Below are positions 16,880-24,931 of a DNA stretch of 64,000 nucleotides, in pieces (the first letter of the stretch is position 1; every line of letters begins with the position of its first letter). The translations under genes were made by a program, and so were the position numbers. The stretch comes from Streptomyces sp. NRRL WC-3626 (GTDB lineage: Bacteria; Actinomycetota; Actinomycetes; Streptomycetales; Streptomycetaceae), in contig NZ_JOCA01000019.1 in the NCBI RefSeq assembly GCF_000718785.1, positions 1-64,000 on the forward strand, read 5' to 3'. The notes beneath the pieces are model-generated. The model worked only from the letters and a program-made list of their open reading frames with translations, made no database searches and was not told the DNA's origin.

Positions 16880-17353
16880 TCACGCCATCCCGGCGTCCAC
16901 CCGGTACACGATCTTCCCGTTGAACTCGGTGAAGCCCAGCCTCCGGTAGAAGGACCGTGCCCGTGGATTGTCGCGGTCCGTCATCCACTCCACCCTGCTG
17001 CACCCGGGGCGGGCCGCTGCCAGGGCGCGGAGTTCGTTCATGAGGCGGGTGCCGACGCCTTGGCGGCGGAGCGTATCGCGGACGTACAGCTCCTTCAGGA
17101 AGAGGGAGTGCGAGGAGCCCGCGGCCGGCCAGAGGAACGAGTAGGCGGCGAGGCCGACCAGGTCTCCGGTCGTGTCCTCCACCACTAGGGCGGACGCGAT
17201 GGGCAGCGAGCCGAACAGCGCCTCCTCCACCTGTGCCCGGCGTTCCTCCGCCGGCTGAATGTCGGCCGAGCCGTAGAACCGCTCGATCTCCTCGATGAGT
17301 TCGGCCAAGGCCGCGATGTCTTGTTTGTCGGCGGGCCGGATCGTCACGGTCAT
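16880..17353 (-). CDS. haaN: GNAT N-acyltransferase of the cyclophane RiPP cluster (HaaN-like)
   Basis: A 157-residue GNAT-fold acetyltransferase. It opens TVTIRPADKQDIAALAELI. Strand 4 and the acetyl-CoA loop are LFLKELYVRDTLRRQGVGTRLM, with RRQGVG as the pyrophosphate-binding motif A. NPRARSFYRRLGF closes the fold. AGGAG precedes ATG 17353. It lies 25 bases downstream of the radical SAM gene on the same strand, so it is the last gene of that operon. By family context it should acylate the N-terminus of the released modified peptide. The symbol is recalled from the named Haa system and is tentative. Confidence 0.72.
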   Translation of the reverse strand: MTVTIRPADKQDIAALAELIEEIERFYGSADIQPAEERRAQVEEALFGSLPIASALVVEDTTGDLVGLAAYSFLWPAAGSSHSLFLKELYVRDTLRRQGVGTRLMNELRALAAARPGCSRVEWMTDRDNPRARSFYRRLGFTEFNGKIVYRVDAGMA

Positions 17354-17378
17354 CGGCTGCTCCTGTTCGTCGGTTGCT

Positions 17379-18566
17379 TCATTGGCCTGCATCAGCGGAC
17401 GGGCTCGGCACGGTGGCACGGTCCGTGTTCACGTGCCAGCCATGCTGTCGCAGGGAGCCTTGGACATGGCGGATGAGGTACTCGAGGTCCGCGCAGTAGA
17501 CCGACGGATTGCGGTAGCCGCGGGCCATGCTGAAACGGTGGGGCAGATAGCCGCCGCCGCACACCTCCAGGAGCGGGCACGCGCGGCACTTCTCAGCGAG
17601 CGTGGCCACCCCGAGCCGGCGGTGTGCGAGCTTCGGGTGTTGGTGTACCTCGTCGAAGGAGTGCCGGTACACGTCGGCGTCCAGCCTGGAGGCTCCTTCC
17701 TCGACGGACCTCAGCGTGTCGACGTCCTCGATGGTCCCGTCGGACTCGATAACGATGCTCGCCGACGGTGCCAGCCCGATAGTCTCCACCGAGCTCCGCA
17801 CTCCGGAGGTGAGGGCCATGATGTCCTCCAGCATGCGCACACTGTGCTGGTTGTCGGAACCGGCCAGCCACGCGTCGTACACCCGGCTCATCCAGATCCC
17901 GTATTCGGGCAGGCTCGGATCACCGCGGTGCGGCGGTTCGTCGTGGGTGGCATGGGGCAGGTTGAAGTCGATCGTTGGTGGCTCGAAAGAGGCCAGGTGC
18001 TCGTGTACCTCTGTCGGGTCGTTGGCCAGGTCAACCACGGCCAGGACGCCGGCGAACAGGTGTGGTCGGGAGCGCAACAGCTGGATGCCGCGCACCGCTG
18101 AGGCTGCGCTTGAGCGGGACGAACGCGTCAGCCTGTGCCGGTCGTTGGCGGCCTGTGGGCCGTCCAGACTGACACCCACGACGACACGGTGCCTTTCGAA
18201 GAGATCGAGCCACTCTTCCGTGATCAGCGTTCCGTTGGTCTGCAGTTCGATGTGGACCCTGGTGCCGGTGGGGATGCCCTCCCGCACGACGGCGAGCAGG
18301 TCCGCCATGTGGCGTGGACCGGCAAGCAGAGGTTCGCCGCCGTGGAGGATCACGTGTACGGCGGGCAGGCGGTGTGCCGCGACGTGCTCACCGATCCGGT
18401 GACCGGCGGATCTGGCCACGGCCACGCTCATCCGGGCGGGCAGGTGCCGCCATGCCTGGTCCGCGGAGTTGAAGACATAGCAGTAGTCACAATCGATGTT
18501 GCAGCGGTTTGCGACCTTGAGAATGAAGGCCGTAAAGGGTGCGGCGCCTTCGTTATGCGCTTTCAA
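17379..18566 (-). CDS. Radical SAM/SPASM peptide maturase, cyclophane-forming (FxsB-like)
   Basis: A 395-residue radical SAM enzyme. The [4Fe-4S] motif is C22-X3-C26-X2-C29 in NRCNIDCDYCYVFNSADQ. VHVILHGGEPLL gives the GGEP S-adenosylmethionine motif, and HIELQTNGTLI follows. The C-terminal SPASM-like cluster is C327-X2-C330-X5-C336 (KCRACPLLEVCGGGYLPHRF), with C358. This is the FxsB-like arrangement of enzymes that join an aromatic ring carbon to the beta carbon two residues later, producing three-residue cyclophanes. The only credible start is TTG 18566, ten bases after the precursor stop. The upstream frame is open but has no start with a ribosome site. Its substrate is the adjacent 63-residue peptide. 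Confidence 0.88.
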   Translation of the reverse strand: MKAHNEGAAPFTAFILKVANRCNIDCDYCYVFNSADQAWRHLPARMSVAVARSAGHRIGEHVAAHRLPAVHVILHGGEPLLAGPRHMADLLAVVREGIPTGTRVHIELQTNGTLITEEWLDLFERHRVVVGVSLDGPQAANDRHRLTRSSRSSAASAVRGIQLLRSRPHLFAGVLAVVDLANDPTEVHEHLASFEPPTIDFNLPHATHDEPPHRGDPSLPEYGIWMSRVYDAWLAGSDNQHSVRMLEDIMALTSGVRSSVETIGLAPSASIVIESDGTIEDVDTLRSVEEGASRLDADVYRHSFDEVHQHPKLAHRRLGVATLAEKCRACPLLEVCGGGYLPHRFSMARGYRNPSVYCADLEYLIRHVQGSLRQHGWHVNTDRATVPSPSADAGQ

Positions 18567-18576
18567 GCGGGCGCGC

Positions 18577-18768
18577 TCACAGTGGCCAAGGCCGGATGAG
18601 GGAAGCGGCGTGGCCTCCGTCGCCGGCTTGCGCGGCTGTGGTCTGCTCCGTTGCCAGCCGTTCTCGCACTCGGGACTCGATCCGGGCCAGAACGGCGCTC
18701 TCCTGCACAGTACGGGAGTCCGATGGTGTCGCTGCGTGCGTCGCGGATGCGGACGGGTCTGGCTGCAT
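18577..18768 (-). CDS. haaA: RiPP precursor peptide with HAA motif (HaaA-like)
   Basis: A 63-residue peptide. The leader (~residues 1-50) is rich in Ser, Ala, Thr and Glu and includes AVLARIESRVRERLATEQ. The C-terminus is GDGGHAASLIRPWPL. Two aromatic-X-X triplets suit a three-residue cyclophane: H53-A54-A55 and W61-P62-L63 at the very end. GAGGAG lies 7 bases before ATG 18768. The peptide stop is ten bases before the radical SAM start, giving tight coupling. From memory this matches the HaaA family of cyclophane-containing RiPPs, named for the His-Ala-Ala motif. Which triplet is cross-linked, and where the leader is cut, cannot be seen. Confidence 0.8.
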   Translation of the reverse strand: MQPDPSASATHAATPSDSRTVQESAVLARIESRVRERLATEQTTAAQAGDGGHAASLIRPWPL

Positions 18769-18879
18769 GCGGCGCTCCTCGTGGCATAGCCATCGGCGGG
18801 TGCTGAAAGGCGCTGTCTGCTCGGAACGTAGCAGTGGCGTCGAGGTCTCTGGCATGGACAATCCGGCCAGAGTTCCCAG

Positions 18880-21678
18880 TCATCCCGGCTGCGCGGCAAG
18901 CAGCGTCCGTACGGCGTCGGCCTCCGTCTCCGCACCGATGCGCCGGAAGATTTCGAGGGCCTCTCGTAGCGATTCCGCCGCCCGCTCGGGGCCTTCGGTC
19001 ACCCGGTCGCAGCGGCCCACGCCTTCCAGCGCCCGCCCCTCCTCAAGAGGGCAGCGGACGTCCCTGGCCAGCCTCAGGGCAACGGTGTGGTGGCTGCGTG
19101 CCTCCGCCTGGTCGCCGGACGTGCGGAGCAGGTTCCCGTAGTGGTTCAGGACTTGAGCCTCACCGCAACGGTCTCCGAGGGTCCGCAGGATCGCGAGACT
19201 CTGCCCGAGCGCCTCGGCAGCACCTTCTCGTTCCCCGGCAGCCGCACGTGCTGCGCCAAGTTCCCCCAAGGCAGCGGCCTCTCCACCGCGGCTGCCGAGT
19301 TCGCGGTAGGCGGCCAGCGCCTGCTCGAGCAGGGCTACGGCCTCGGTGACCCTGCCTTCCGCCCGGTCAAGCACTCCGAGATGGCGGACGCTGTTGGCAT
19401 GCCCGAAGCGTTCTCCAAGCTCCGTGTAGTACGCCTGGGCTTGAGTGTGCATGCTGCGGGCCTGGCCGAAGTCCCCGGTGAGCCGGTGCACGACGCCGAG
19501 TTCGTTGAGGGCGTAGGCCTGGTGGACACGGTCGTCGAGGTCGCGGTAGATCTCCAGCGCCTCGCGTTGGCATCGTGCCGCCGGCTCGTAGTCGCCCGTC
19601 AGGCTGTGCACGATGCCGAGGTCGCGCAGCGAGTTGGCCTCTCCGTAGCGGTCGCCCAGCTCACGGTAGACCGTCAAAGCTTCGCTCTGTGCCTCCACGG
19701 CCGCGTCGAAGCGGCTGCTCTGTCGGCGCACCATGCCGAGGTCAGCCAGAGCGTTGGCCTGGCCGAGCCGGTCGCCGGCCTCGCGGTAGAGGCTCAGGGA
19801 CTCTGTTTGGGCCTCGGCGGCCGCCTCGTTATTGGCAATCATGTAGCGGACGATGCCGAGCTGGTTGAGCGCTTCCGCCTTGCCACGCTTCTCCCCCACG
19901 GCCTCGTACTCGGCGATCGCCTGGTCCAATGCCGCGATCGCTTCCGGATAGGCGGCCATGAAACGCCGGATGACGCCCAGCTCGGCGAGCGCTGCCGCCA
20001 GCGCCCGGCGGTCTCCGGTCTGCCGGGCGGCTTCCACCGCCGTCCTGTGGAGGCCGACGGCCTGGTCCCATGGGCCGGCCTGGCGCAGAAAGGGAGCCAT
20101 GGCGGTAGCCATTCGGATCACCAGGTCATGCAGCCTCAATCCGTTCGCACGGCGGATGCAGGCGAGGACGTTGGCTCGCTCGTCCTCCAGCCAGCTCAGC
20201 GCCGCAGAGCGGGATTCCAGGGGCGGCGTTTCCAGCAGGTCGCCGCCCACCGGAAGGGCTTGAAGGGCGGCGCCGCTTCGCAGGATGTGCCGGTTAGCCG
20301 TGGCCAGGGCGGCCAGGTAGTAGGTCCCCACACGGTGGACTGCCTCAGTGTGTTCCATGGTGCCTCCCTCGTCGGCGAGCGCGCGGGCGTAATCGCTGAG
20401 CAGATCGTGCAGCCGGTAACGGTCTCCCGGGTGTTCGTCGATCAGATGAGCGTCGTACAGCCCGTCAAGGTGATCCTGCGCGGCGCTCGGCGAAACCGCT
20501 GCGAGCGCTGCCCCCGAATAGGCATCGAGGTCGGTCCCGGGATAGCAGCCGAGGCAGCGGAAGAAGTGTTGTCGTCCCGGTTCCAAATCTCGGTAGGAGA
20601 GCTCGAAAGTAGCCGCGACGCCGCGTTCTCCCGCCCGGAACTCACCCAGCCGGTTCCCGGCCGCCACCAGCCGCGACCGCAGGACCTGAACACTCCATGT
20701 CGGATGGTGACGCAGCCGCGCCGCGAGCAGTGAGATGCCGAGCGGTAGGTGCCCGCACGCCGCGGCCAACTCCTGAATCACCACTCGATCGAGTGAGTCC
20801 GATGGCCGCCCGCTGAGCCGTACGAAGAGGTCGACCGCGTGTTCTGGCGGCAGGGCGTCCACCGACACGACGACCTCCTCGTACGCCGCCAGCCGCCTGC
20901 GGCTGGTCACCAGTACGAGGCAGTCACGACCGCCTGGAAGCAGCGGCTCCAACTGCCTGTAGCTGACCGCGTTGTCCAGGATCAGCAGCGCTCGCCGTCC
21001 GGACAGGTGGCTGCGCCACATCGCGGCCCGCGCCTCGGTGACCGCGCCCTCGTCGTCGCCCACGGGGATCTGTTGCGTCGGCACGCCTGTCGCCGCAAGC
21101 AGCGAAGCCAGAGCCTCGGTGGCCTGCACGGGGGTACGGCCTGTCGTGTGCCCGTTGAGGTTCACGAAGAGTTGCCCGTCCGGGAAGCGCTCGGAGAGGA
21201 CGTGCCCTGCGTGGACGGCGAATGTCGTCTTGCCGACGCCCGGCATCCCGTCAATCACATGGACAGGCAGCGCCGTGCCGTTGCCCTGGGATTCCTGTAC
21301 GGATCGCACCAGCGCATCCAGTTCGGCGCCTCGGTCAGTGAAGGCTGCCGTGTCGCGCGGTAAGGAGCGCAGGACCAGGGCCGCCCCCGGGGGCTGCGTT
21401 CCATCGTCCCGTCCCGGTAAGGGAGCGCGCGGCGCTCCGGCCGGTGCACCGCTGGACTCCGAGAGAGCCGCCAGGAGGACCGACAACCCGACCATGGCAG
21501 CCCCGAGGGCGGCGAATGACAACCAGGCGTGGTCCTGCAGCCATCCGAGCCAGCCCGGCCACTGGGATTCGGACACCGCGTTCGTCACAAGCCCGATCAG
21601 CATCGTCGTCACAGCGCCGCCGGCTGCGACGGCGGCGATCACTGCTCCGCGCCGCGCCCTCATCCGTGAACCGTCCAC
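18880..21678 (-). CDS. haaT: NB-ARC/TPR protein of the cyclophane RiPP cluster (HaaT-like)
   Basis: A 932-residue protein. It has two N-terminal membrane helices (~12-32 and ~53-71), then an NB-ARC-type ATPase with Walker A GMPGVGKTT (144-152), RRALLILDNAV (Walker B) and VLVTSRRRLA. The region of about residues 350-480 is winged-helix-like. A long TPR array runs from ~560 to 920 with repeats of the form ALxxLGxVxxxxGxxxxA and ExLxxYRELGDRxGEA. The gene lies 111 bases upstream of the precursor gene, same strand. TPR/NB-ARC partners (FxsT, HaaT) accompany this class of RiPP cluster; a role in sensing or complex scaffolding is inferred. The start may be GTG 21678 or ATG 21663. Confidence 0.78.
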   Translation of the reverse strand: MDGSRMRARRGAVIAAVAAGGAVTTMLIGLVTNAVSESQWPGWLGWLQDHAWLSFAALGAAMVGLSVLLAALSESSGAPAGAPRAPLPGRDDGTQPPGAALVLRSLPRDTAAFTDRGAELDALVRSVQESQGNGTALPVHVIDGMPGVGKTTFAVHAGHVLSERFPDGQLFVNLNGHTTGRTPVQATEALASLLAATGVPTQQIPVGDDEGAVTEARAAMWRSHLSGRRALLILDNAVSYRQLEPLLPGGRDCLVLVTSRRRLAAYEEVVVSVDALPPEHAVDLFVRLSGRPSDSLDRVVIQELAAACGHLPLGISLLAARLRHHPTWSVQVLRSRLVAAGNRLGEFRAGERGVAATFELSYRDLEPGRQHFFRCLGCYPGTDLDAYSGAALAAVSPSAAQDHLDGLYDAHLIDEHPGDRYRLHDLLSDYARALADEGGTMEHTEAVHRVGTYYLAALATANRHILRSGAALQALPVGGDLLETPPLESRSAALSWLEDERANVLACIRRANGLRLHDLVIRMATAMAPFLRQAGPWDQAVGLHRTAVEAARQTGDRRALAAALAELGVIRRFMAAYPEAIAALDQAIAEYEAVGEKRGKAEALNQLGIVRYMIANNEAAAEAQTESLSLYREAGDRLGQANALADLGMVRRQSSRFDAAVEAQSEALTVYRELGDRYGEANSLRDLGIVHSLTGDYEPAARCQREALEIYRDLDDRVHQAYALNELGVVHRLTGDFGQARSMHTQAQAYYTELGERFGHANSVRHLGVLDRAEGRVTEAVALLEQALAAYRELGSRGGEAAALGELGAARAAAGEREGAAEALGQSLAILRTLGDRCGEAQVLNHYGNLLRTSGDQAEARSHHTVALRLARDVRCPLEEGRALEGVGRCDRVTEGPERAAESLREALEIFRRIGAETEADAVRTLLAAQPG

Positions 21679-21876
21679 GCGTACACGGCCGGTACGGTCG
21701 GCATTGCGCTCACCTGTGTTTCCCCCGACTACTAGCGCCCAACTGCCTCAGAGAATGCCGCAACGTGAAGGCAGGTCAAGGTCGCCATCGCGCCACAACG
21801 TCCGAAGCGTTTCGGCCGGACCAGGGGCACCTTTACAGCTAGCCGCCCCAGTGGGGCCGGGTGGCGGGCCCTGGGG

Positions 21877-22107
21877 TCAGGCGCGTACGGCGGACAGGCA
21901 GGTGTCGAATAGGAACAAGATGTCGCCGTCGCCGTCCTGTGCAACCCACATCATCGTCGCCGCGTCCAAGCAGGCGGAGGCCGTTGCCAGGGTCGCGCGG
22001 GCCTGCAGAGGGCGGTCGGGCGTGGCTTTCAGGCAGACCGTGGCCTTCCTCGCCTCGGACACCGTCCGGTGCATCACTGGTGGCGATCTCACCGTCTCCG
22101 GAGCCAT
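21877..22107 (-). CDS. Small hypothetical protein
   Basis: A 76-residue frame with strong G/C third positions and a balanced composition: RPLQARATLATASACLDAAT, then DGDGDILFLFDTCLSAVRA at the end. The start is uncertain; ATG 22107 is used, with a possible later ATG at residue 12. It sits directly downstream of the phosphotransferase gene (27 bases) on the same strand. No known family was recognised. Confidence 0.4.
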   Translation of the reverse strand: MAPETVRSPPVMHRTVSEARKATVCLKATPDRPLQARATLATASACLDAATMMWVAQDGDGDILFLFDTCLSAVRA

Positions 22108-22133
22108 GGGCGTGCACGCCCGCGCCTGATGGG

Positions 22134-22964
22134 TCAGCGGGCCAGTGCGGTACGGACCTTGTTCAGGCCCTCGGCTCTCCAGTGGGCCCGGTCCGGCATC
22201 TGGTCGGCTTCGCGCCAGCGCCAGGCCGAGAACATCGCCCAGTTCAGGGCGCGGCAGCGGTTGATCAGGGGCTGGTCGGCTCCCGGGTAGTGCTCGGCCA
22301 CTTCCTCGGGGGCGTGGGCCAGGTCGAATTCGATCGGTCCGCGGCAGCAGGTGGCGAGGTCCACGAAGAGGGGGCCTGTGGTGGTGTTGAGGAGGTTGCC
22401 CGGGTGGGGTTCGCCGTGGAGCAGTTGGTCGGGGGCCCCGCCTGTGCTGATTTCCGCGCTCAGGGCGGTGAGGGTGTCGGCGAGGAACCTTCGGTCGGCC
22501 GGCGGGAGGTCCGGGGACTGGTCCGCGTCGTTCACCACGCGCAGGGCCGCGGTGACCCGGTCCGTGAAATGCGGTGCGTTCAGGTCGGTGTGGCGCAGCG
22601 CCGCGTGGTGCCGCAGGAACGCGGTCGCGTAGGCGGGCGGGGTGATGTCCGTGCCCAGCGGTTCGTAGTAGGTCCAGAGGGAGATGGCGAAGGTGTCGCG
22701 GACATGGACCTTCGGGGGGACCCTGGGGTCCAGTTCCGCCACCGGGGCGTCGGTGGTGGCGAGGGCGCGGGCGACCTCCACCTCGAACTCGGAGTCGGCG
22801 AGGTGTCCCGGCGGGGCCACCCGGAGCAGGACATCGCAGGGGAGTAGGCGCAGTACTACGCGGTCCGAGTTGTGGATGACGGTCACGTCGTCGGTCTCGA
22901 GTCCCAGCTCCGCGGCCGTGGCGCGTGCCGCCTCGACCGCTCGGCGGAGTTCCGGTGGCTCCAT
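22134..22964 (-). CDS. Aminoglycoside phosphotransferase (APH) family protein
   Basis: A 276-residue kinase-like protein. The N-lobe is divergent. The catalytic loop LLHGEPHPGNLLN has the APH-type H-G-E-x-H-P-G-N, with Glu in place of the usual catalytic Asp. FVDLATCCRGP is the metal-binding segment, followed by FDLAHAPEE. GGGGAG lies seven bases before ATG 22964. Such proteins phosphorylate small hydroxylated molecules, sometimes antibiotics. The Asp-to-Glu change is shared by a subset of Streptomyces APH-like proteins and makes resistance activity uncertain. No resistance role can be asserted. Confidence 0.82.
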   Translation of the reverse strand: MEPPELRRAVEAARATAAELGLETDDVTVIHNSDRVVLRLLPCDVLLRVAPPGHLADSEFEVEVARALATTDAPVAELDPRVPPKVHVRDTFAISLWTYYEPLGTDITPPAYATAFLRHHAALRHTDLNAPHFTDRVTAALRVVNDADQSPDLPPADRRFLADTLTALSAEISTGGAPDQLLHGEPHPGNLLNTTTGPLFVDLATCCRGPIEFDLAHAPEEVAEHYPGADQPLINRCRALNWAMFSAWRWREADQMPDRAHWRAEGLNKVRTALAR

Positions 22965-23222
22965 GCAGTACTCCCCGTCGCCTCGTGAGCGCTCTTGCGG
23001 CTCGGAGAGATCCTTCTTCAATCCGGCCTGCCCCGGCAACGCCTTTTGGGCCGGTTGGATGTGGATGGGGGGTGAGGTGACGGCAAATCATCTACAGTCC
23101 CGAGCCGGCTGCCGGGGCCTGTACGACCCACCCCCCATGGCCGCGAGTCCCTCACGATCTCCGTCCGGCCCAACGCGGAGCACGGTACCCGGGGCCACTG
23201 ACAACGCCCCGGCCTCCGTCCG

Positions 23223-23681
23223 TCAGCCCTCGATGTCGAGTGCCGTTCCGTACAGGCGGTCGGCCTTCAGGCGGATGACCAGTCGGCGTTCGGCCACCAG
23301 CTGTTCCAGGAAGGCCTGTTCGTTCTCCGGTCTCGCGTTCTCCGGGATCATTCCCAGGAGTTCGCGGCCGATCGCGTCGCCCGGTGTCGTCGTGACCTCC
23401 GAGGCCTCCGCCTCGCCCTCAGCCACGGCGAACGACCACACGTCGCCGCCGTTCACATGGAGCGCGGCGCGCGGGTTGTGGCGCAGGTGTTTGAGCTTGA
23501 CGCGGTCTGCCGTGGTCGAGAAGCGGGCCGTTCGGGACTCGGGGTCCCAGCTGTAGACCATGGTGGTCAGGTGGGGGTGGCCGCTGCGCTTGACGGTGGC
23601 GAGGGTGCCGAACTGCTGTCGGGCGAGGAGGTCGGAGAGGGCTTCGTCGGACAGGGGGCGTGGCCCGGGTCGGTTGGTCAT
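23223..23681 (-). CDS. PPOX class F420-dependent oxidoreductase
   Basis: A 152-residue flavin/deazaflavin reductase of the split-barrel fold: LLARQQFGTLATVKRSGHPH, TTMVYSWDPESRTARFSTT, DRVKLKHLRHNPRAALHV, and FAVAEGEAEASEVTT. The pattern fits the actinobacterial PPOX subgroup that uses coenzyme F420. It lies between the APH gene and the tetR gene on the same strand; the 258 bases upstream of the APH start hold no gene. The substrate is unknown. Confidence 0.87.
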   Translation of the reverse strand: MTNRPGPRPLSDEALSDLLARQQFGTLATVKRSGHPHLTTMVYSWDPESRTARFSTTADRVKLKHLRHNPRAALHVNGGDVWSFAVAEGEAEASEVTTTPGDAIGRELLGMIPENARPENEQAFLEQLVAERRLVIRLKADRLYGTALDIEG

Positions 23682-23726
23682 GACGGGGTCAACAGCGGTG
23701 GGAGCGCCATAATTTCGCGCCCAGCG

Positions 23727-24272
23727 CTACGAAACCGCTGTCACGCGGGCCACCGCGTCGCGCGTCAGCGTGCGGTCGGGTGGGGTGTCGTCCAGGGCTC
23801 GGTGGAGGGTCAAGCCCTCGATCAGGGCGTCCAGTTGGCGGGCCGTGGGCGGGGGGAAGTGGTGTTCCAGGAGGGTGCGGCTGCGGGTCATCCAGTGGGC
23901 GCACAGGGCGCGGTACGGCTCGTGGCGGGCGGCCAGGGTGTAGAGCTCCTGGGTGAGGATCAGGTCGCGCCGGGGGCCCTCGGCCAGGGTGTGGATGAGG
24001 TCGGTGACGGCTTCGCGGGCCTCGTCGGGGGTGGTGGCGGGGGCCAGGTGGTGTTCGAAGACGGTCACTATGTGGTCGGCGTAGCCGGTGAACGCCTCGA
24101 GCAGCAGGCCGTCGATGCCGGTGAAGTGGTACGTCATCGAGCCCAGCGGGACCCCGGCGCGCACGGCGATCTTGCGGTGGGAGACGCCGGCCACGCCCTC
24201 CTCGGCGATCAGGTCGAGCGCCGCCGCGAGGATGCGCGCGCGGCGGTGGGGGTCCGTGTGTCCGGTGGCCAT
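23727..24272 (-). CDS. TetR family transcriptional regulator
   Basis: A 181-residue repressor. The N-terminal helix-turn-helix is typical: RRARILAAALDLIAEEGVAG, VSHRKIAVRAGVPLGSMTYHF. The C-terminal ~120 residues form the ligand domain and contain LILTQELYTLAARHEPYRAL. The gene follows the acetyltransferase gene by 16 bases on the same strand and probably shares its promoter. Two palindromes at 24874-24912 in front of that operon are the likely autoregulatory operators. Confidence 0.9.
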   Translation of the reverse strand: MATGHTDPHRRARILAAALDLIAEEGVAGVSHRKIAVRAGVPLGSMTYHFTGIDGLLLEAFTGYADHIVTVFEHHLAPATTPDEAREAVTDLIHTLAEGPRRDLILTQELYTLAARHEPYRALCAHWMTRSRTLLEHHFPPPTARQLDALIEGLTLHRALDDTPPDRTLTRDAVARVTAVS

Positions 24273-24288
24273 GGAGTGTGTACGGGGC

Positions 24289-24873
24289 TCAGAGCGTGCG
24301 GACCGGGCGGGCGGGGTTGCCCACGGCCACGACGTTCGCCGGGATGTCCTTGGTGACGACCGCGCCCGCGCCGATGACGGAGTTGTCGCCGATGGTCACT
24401 CCGGGGCAGATGATCGCGCCGCCGCCGAGCCAGACGTTGTCGCCGATGGTGATGGGGAGCGCGGCTTCCAGCTTGTCGCGGCGAGGCTGGGGCTCCACCG
24501 GGTGGGTGGGGGTGAGGAGTTGGACGTTCGGGCCGATCTGGCAGTCCTCGCCGATGGTGATCCGGGCGACGTCCAGCGCGGTCAGGTTGTAGTTGACGAA
24601 GGTACGGGCGCCGATGCTGATGTTGCTGCCGTAGTCGACGTACAGCGGCGGGCGTACGTCGATGCCCTCCCCGGCGGAGGCGAGCAGCTCGGTGAGGATC
24701 GGGCGCGCTTCGGCGGGGTCGTCCAGATAGGCGGCCTGGTATCGGGCGGTCAGCCGCATGGCCTCGCGCTGCCGGCGGGCGATCTCCGGGTCGTCGGCGA
24801 TGTAGAGGTCGCCCGCGAGCATGCGCTCGAGGTTGGTGCGCGGGTCGTTCGCGAAGTAGTCGTCCGTCGGCAT
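24289..24873 (-). CDS. Maltose/galactoside O-acetyltransferase family protein
   Basis: A 194-residue left-handed beta-helix acetyltransferase. The N-terminal Mac domain has NLERMLAGDLYIADDPEIAR. The hexapeptide-repeat core includes YGSNISIGARTFVNYN, ITIGEDCQIGPNVQLLTPTH with the catalytic histidine, and GDNVWLGGGAIICPGVTIGD, closing with GNPARPVRTL. It transfers acetyl from acetyl-CoA to a sugar hydroxyl. It is the first gene of an operon with tetR. A 16-base palindrome abuts the ATG and there is no close ribosome site, so the transcript may be leaderless. Confidence 0.85.
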   Translation of the reverse strand: MPTDDYFANDPRTNLERMLAGDLYIADDPEIARRQREAMRLTARYQAAYLDDPAEARPILTELLASAGEGIDVRPPLYVDYGSNISIGARTFVNYNLTALDVARITIGEDCQIGPNVQLLTPTHPVEPQPRRDKLEAALPITIGDNVWLGGGAIICPGVTIGDNSVIGAGAVVTKDIPANVVAVGNPARPVRTL

Positions 24874-24912
24874 GCGTACGATCGTACGCCTCGAAGGTGT
24901 ACGACCGTACAC
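24874..24912 (-). promoter_or_regulatory. Two palindromic operators before acetyltransferase-tetR operon
   Basis: Site 1 at 24874-24889 is the perfect 16-base palindrome GCGTACGATCGTACGC, directly against the start codon. Site 2 at 24897-24912 has arms GTGTACG and CGTACAC around AC. Both share GTACG half-sites, and their centres are 23 bases apart. They are strong candidates for binding by the TetR protein of the operon. Confidence 0.75.
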
Positions 24913-24931
24913 TCCCCGGGAGGGGGAGGGT

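Noticed and set aside
22134..22964. Aminoglycoside resistance gene
   Set aside because: The fold is APH-like, but the catalytic loop has Glu in place of Asp and there is no resistance context, so a resistance call is not supported.
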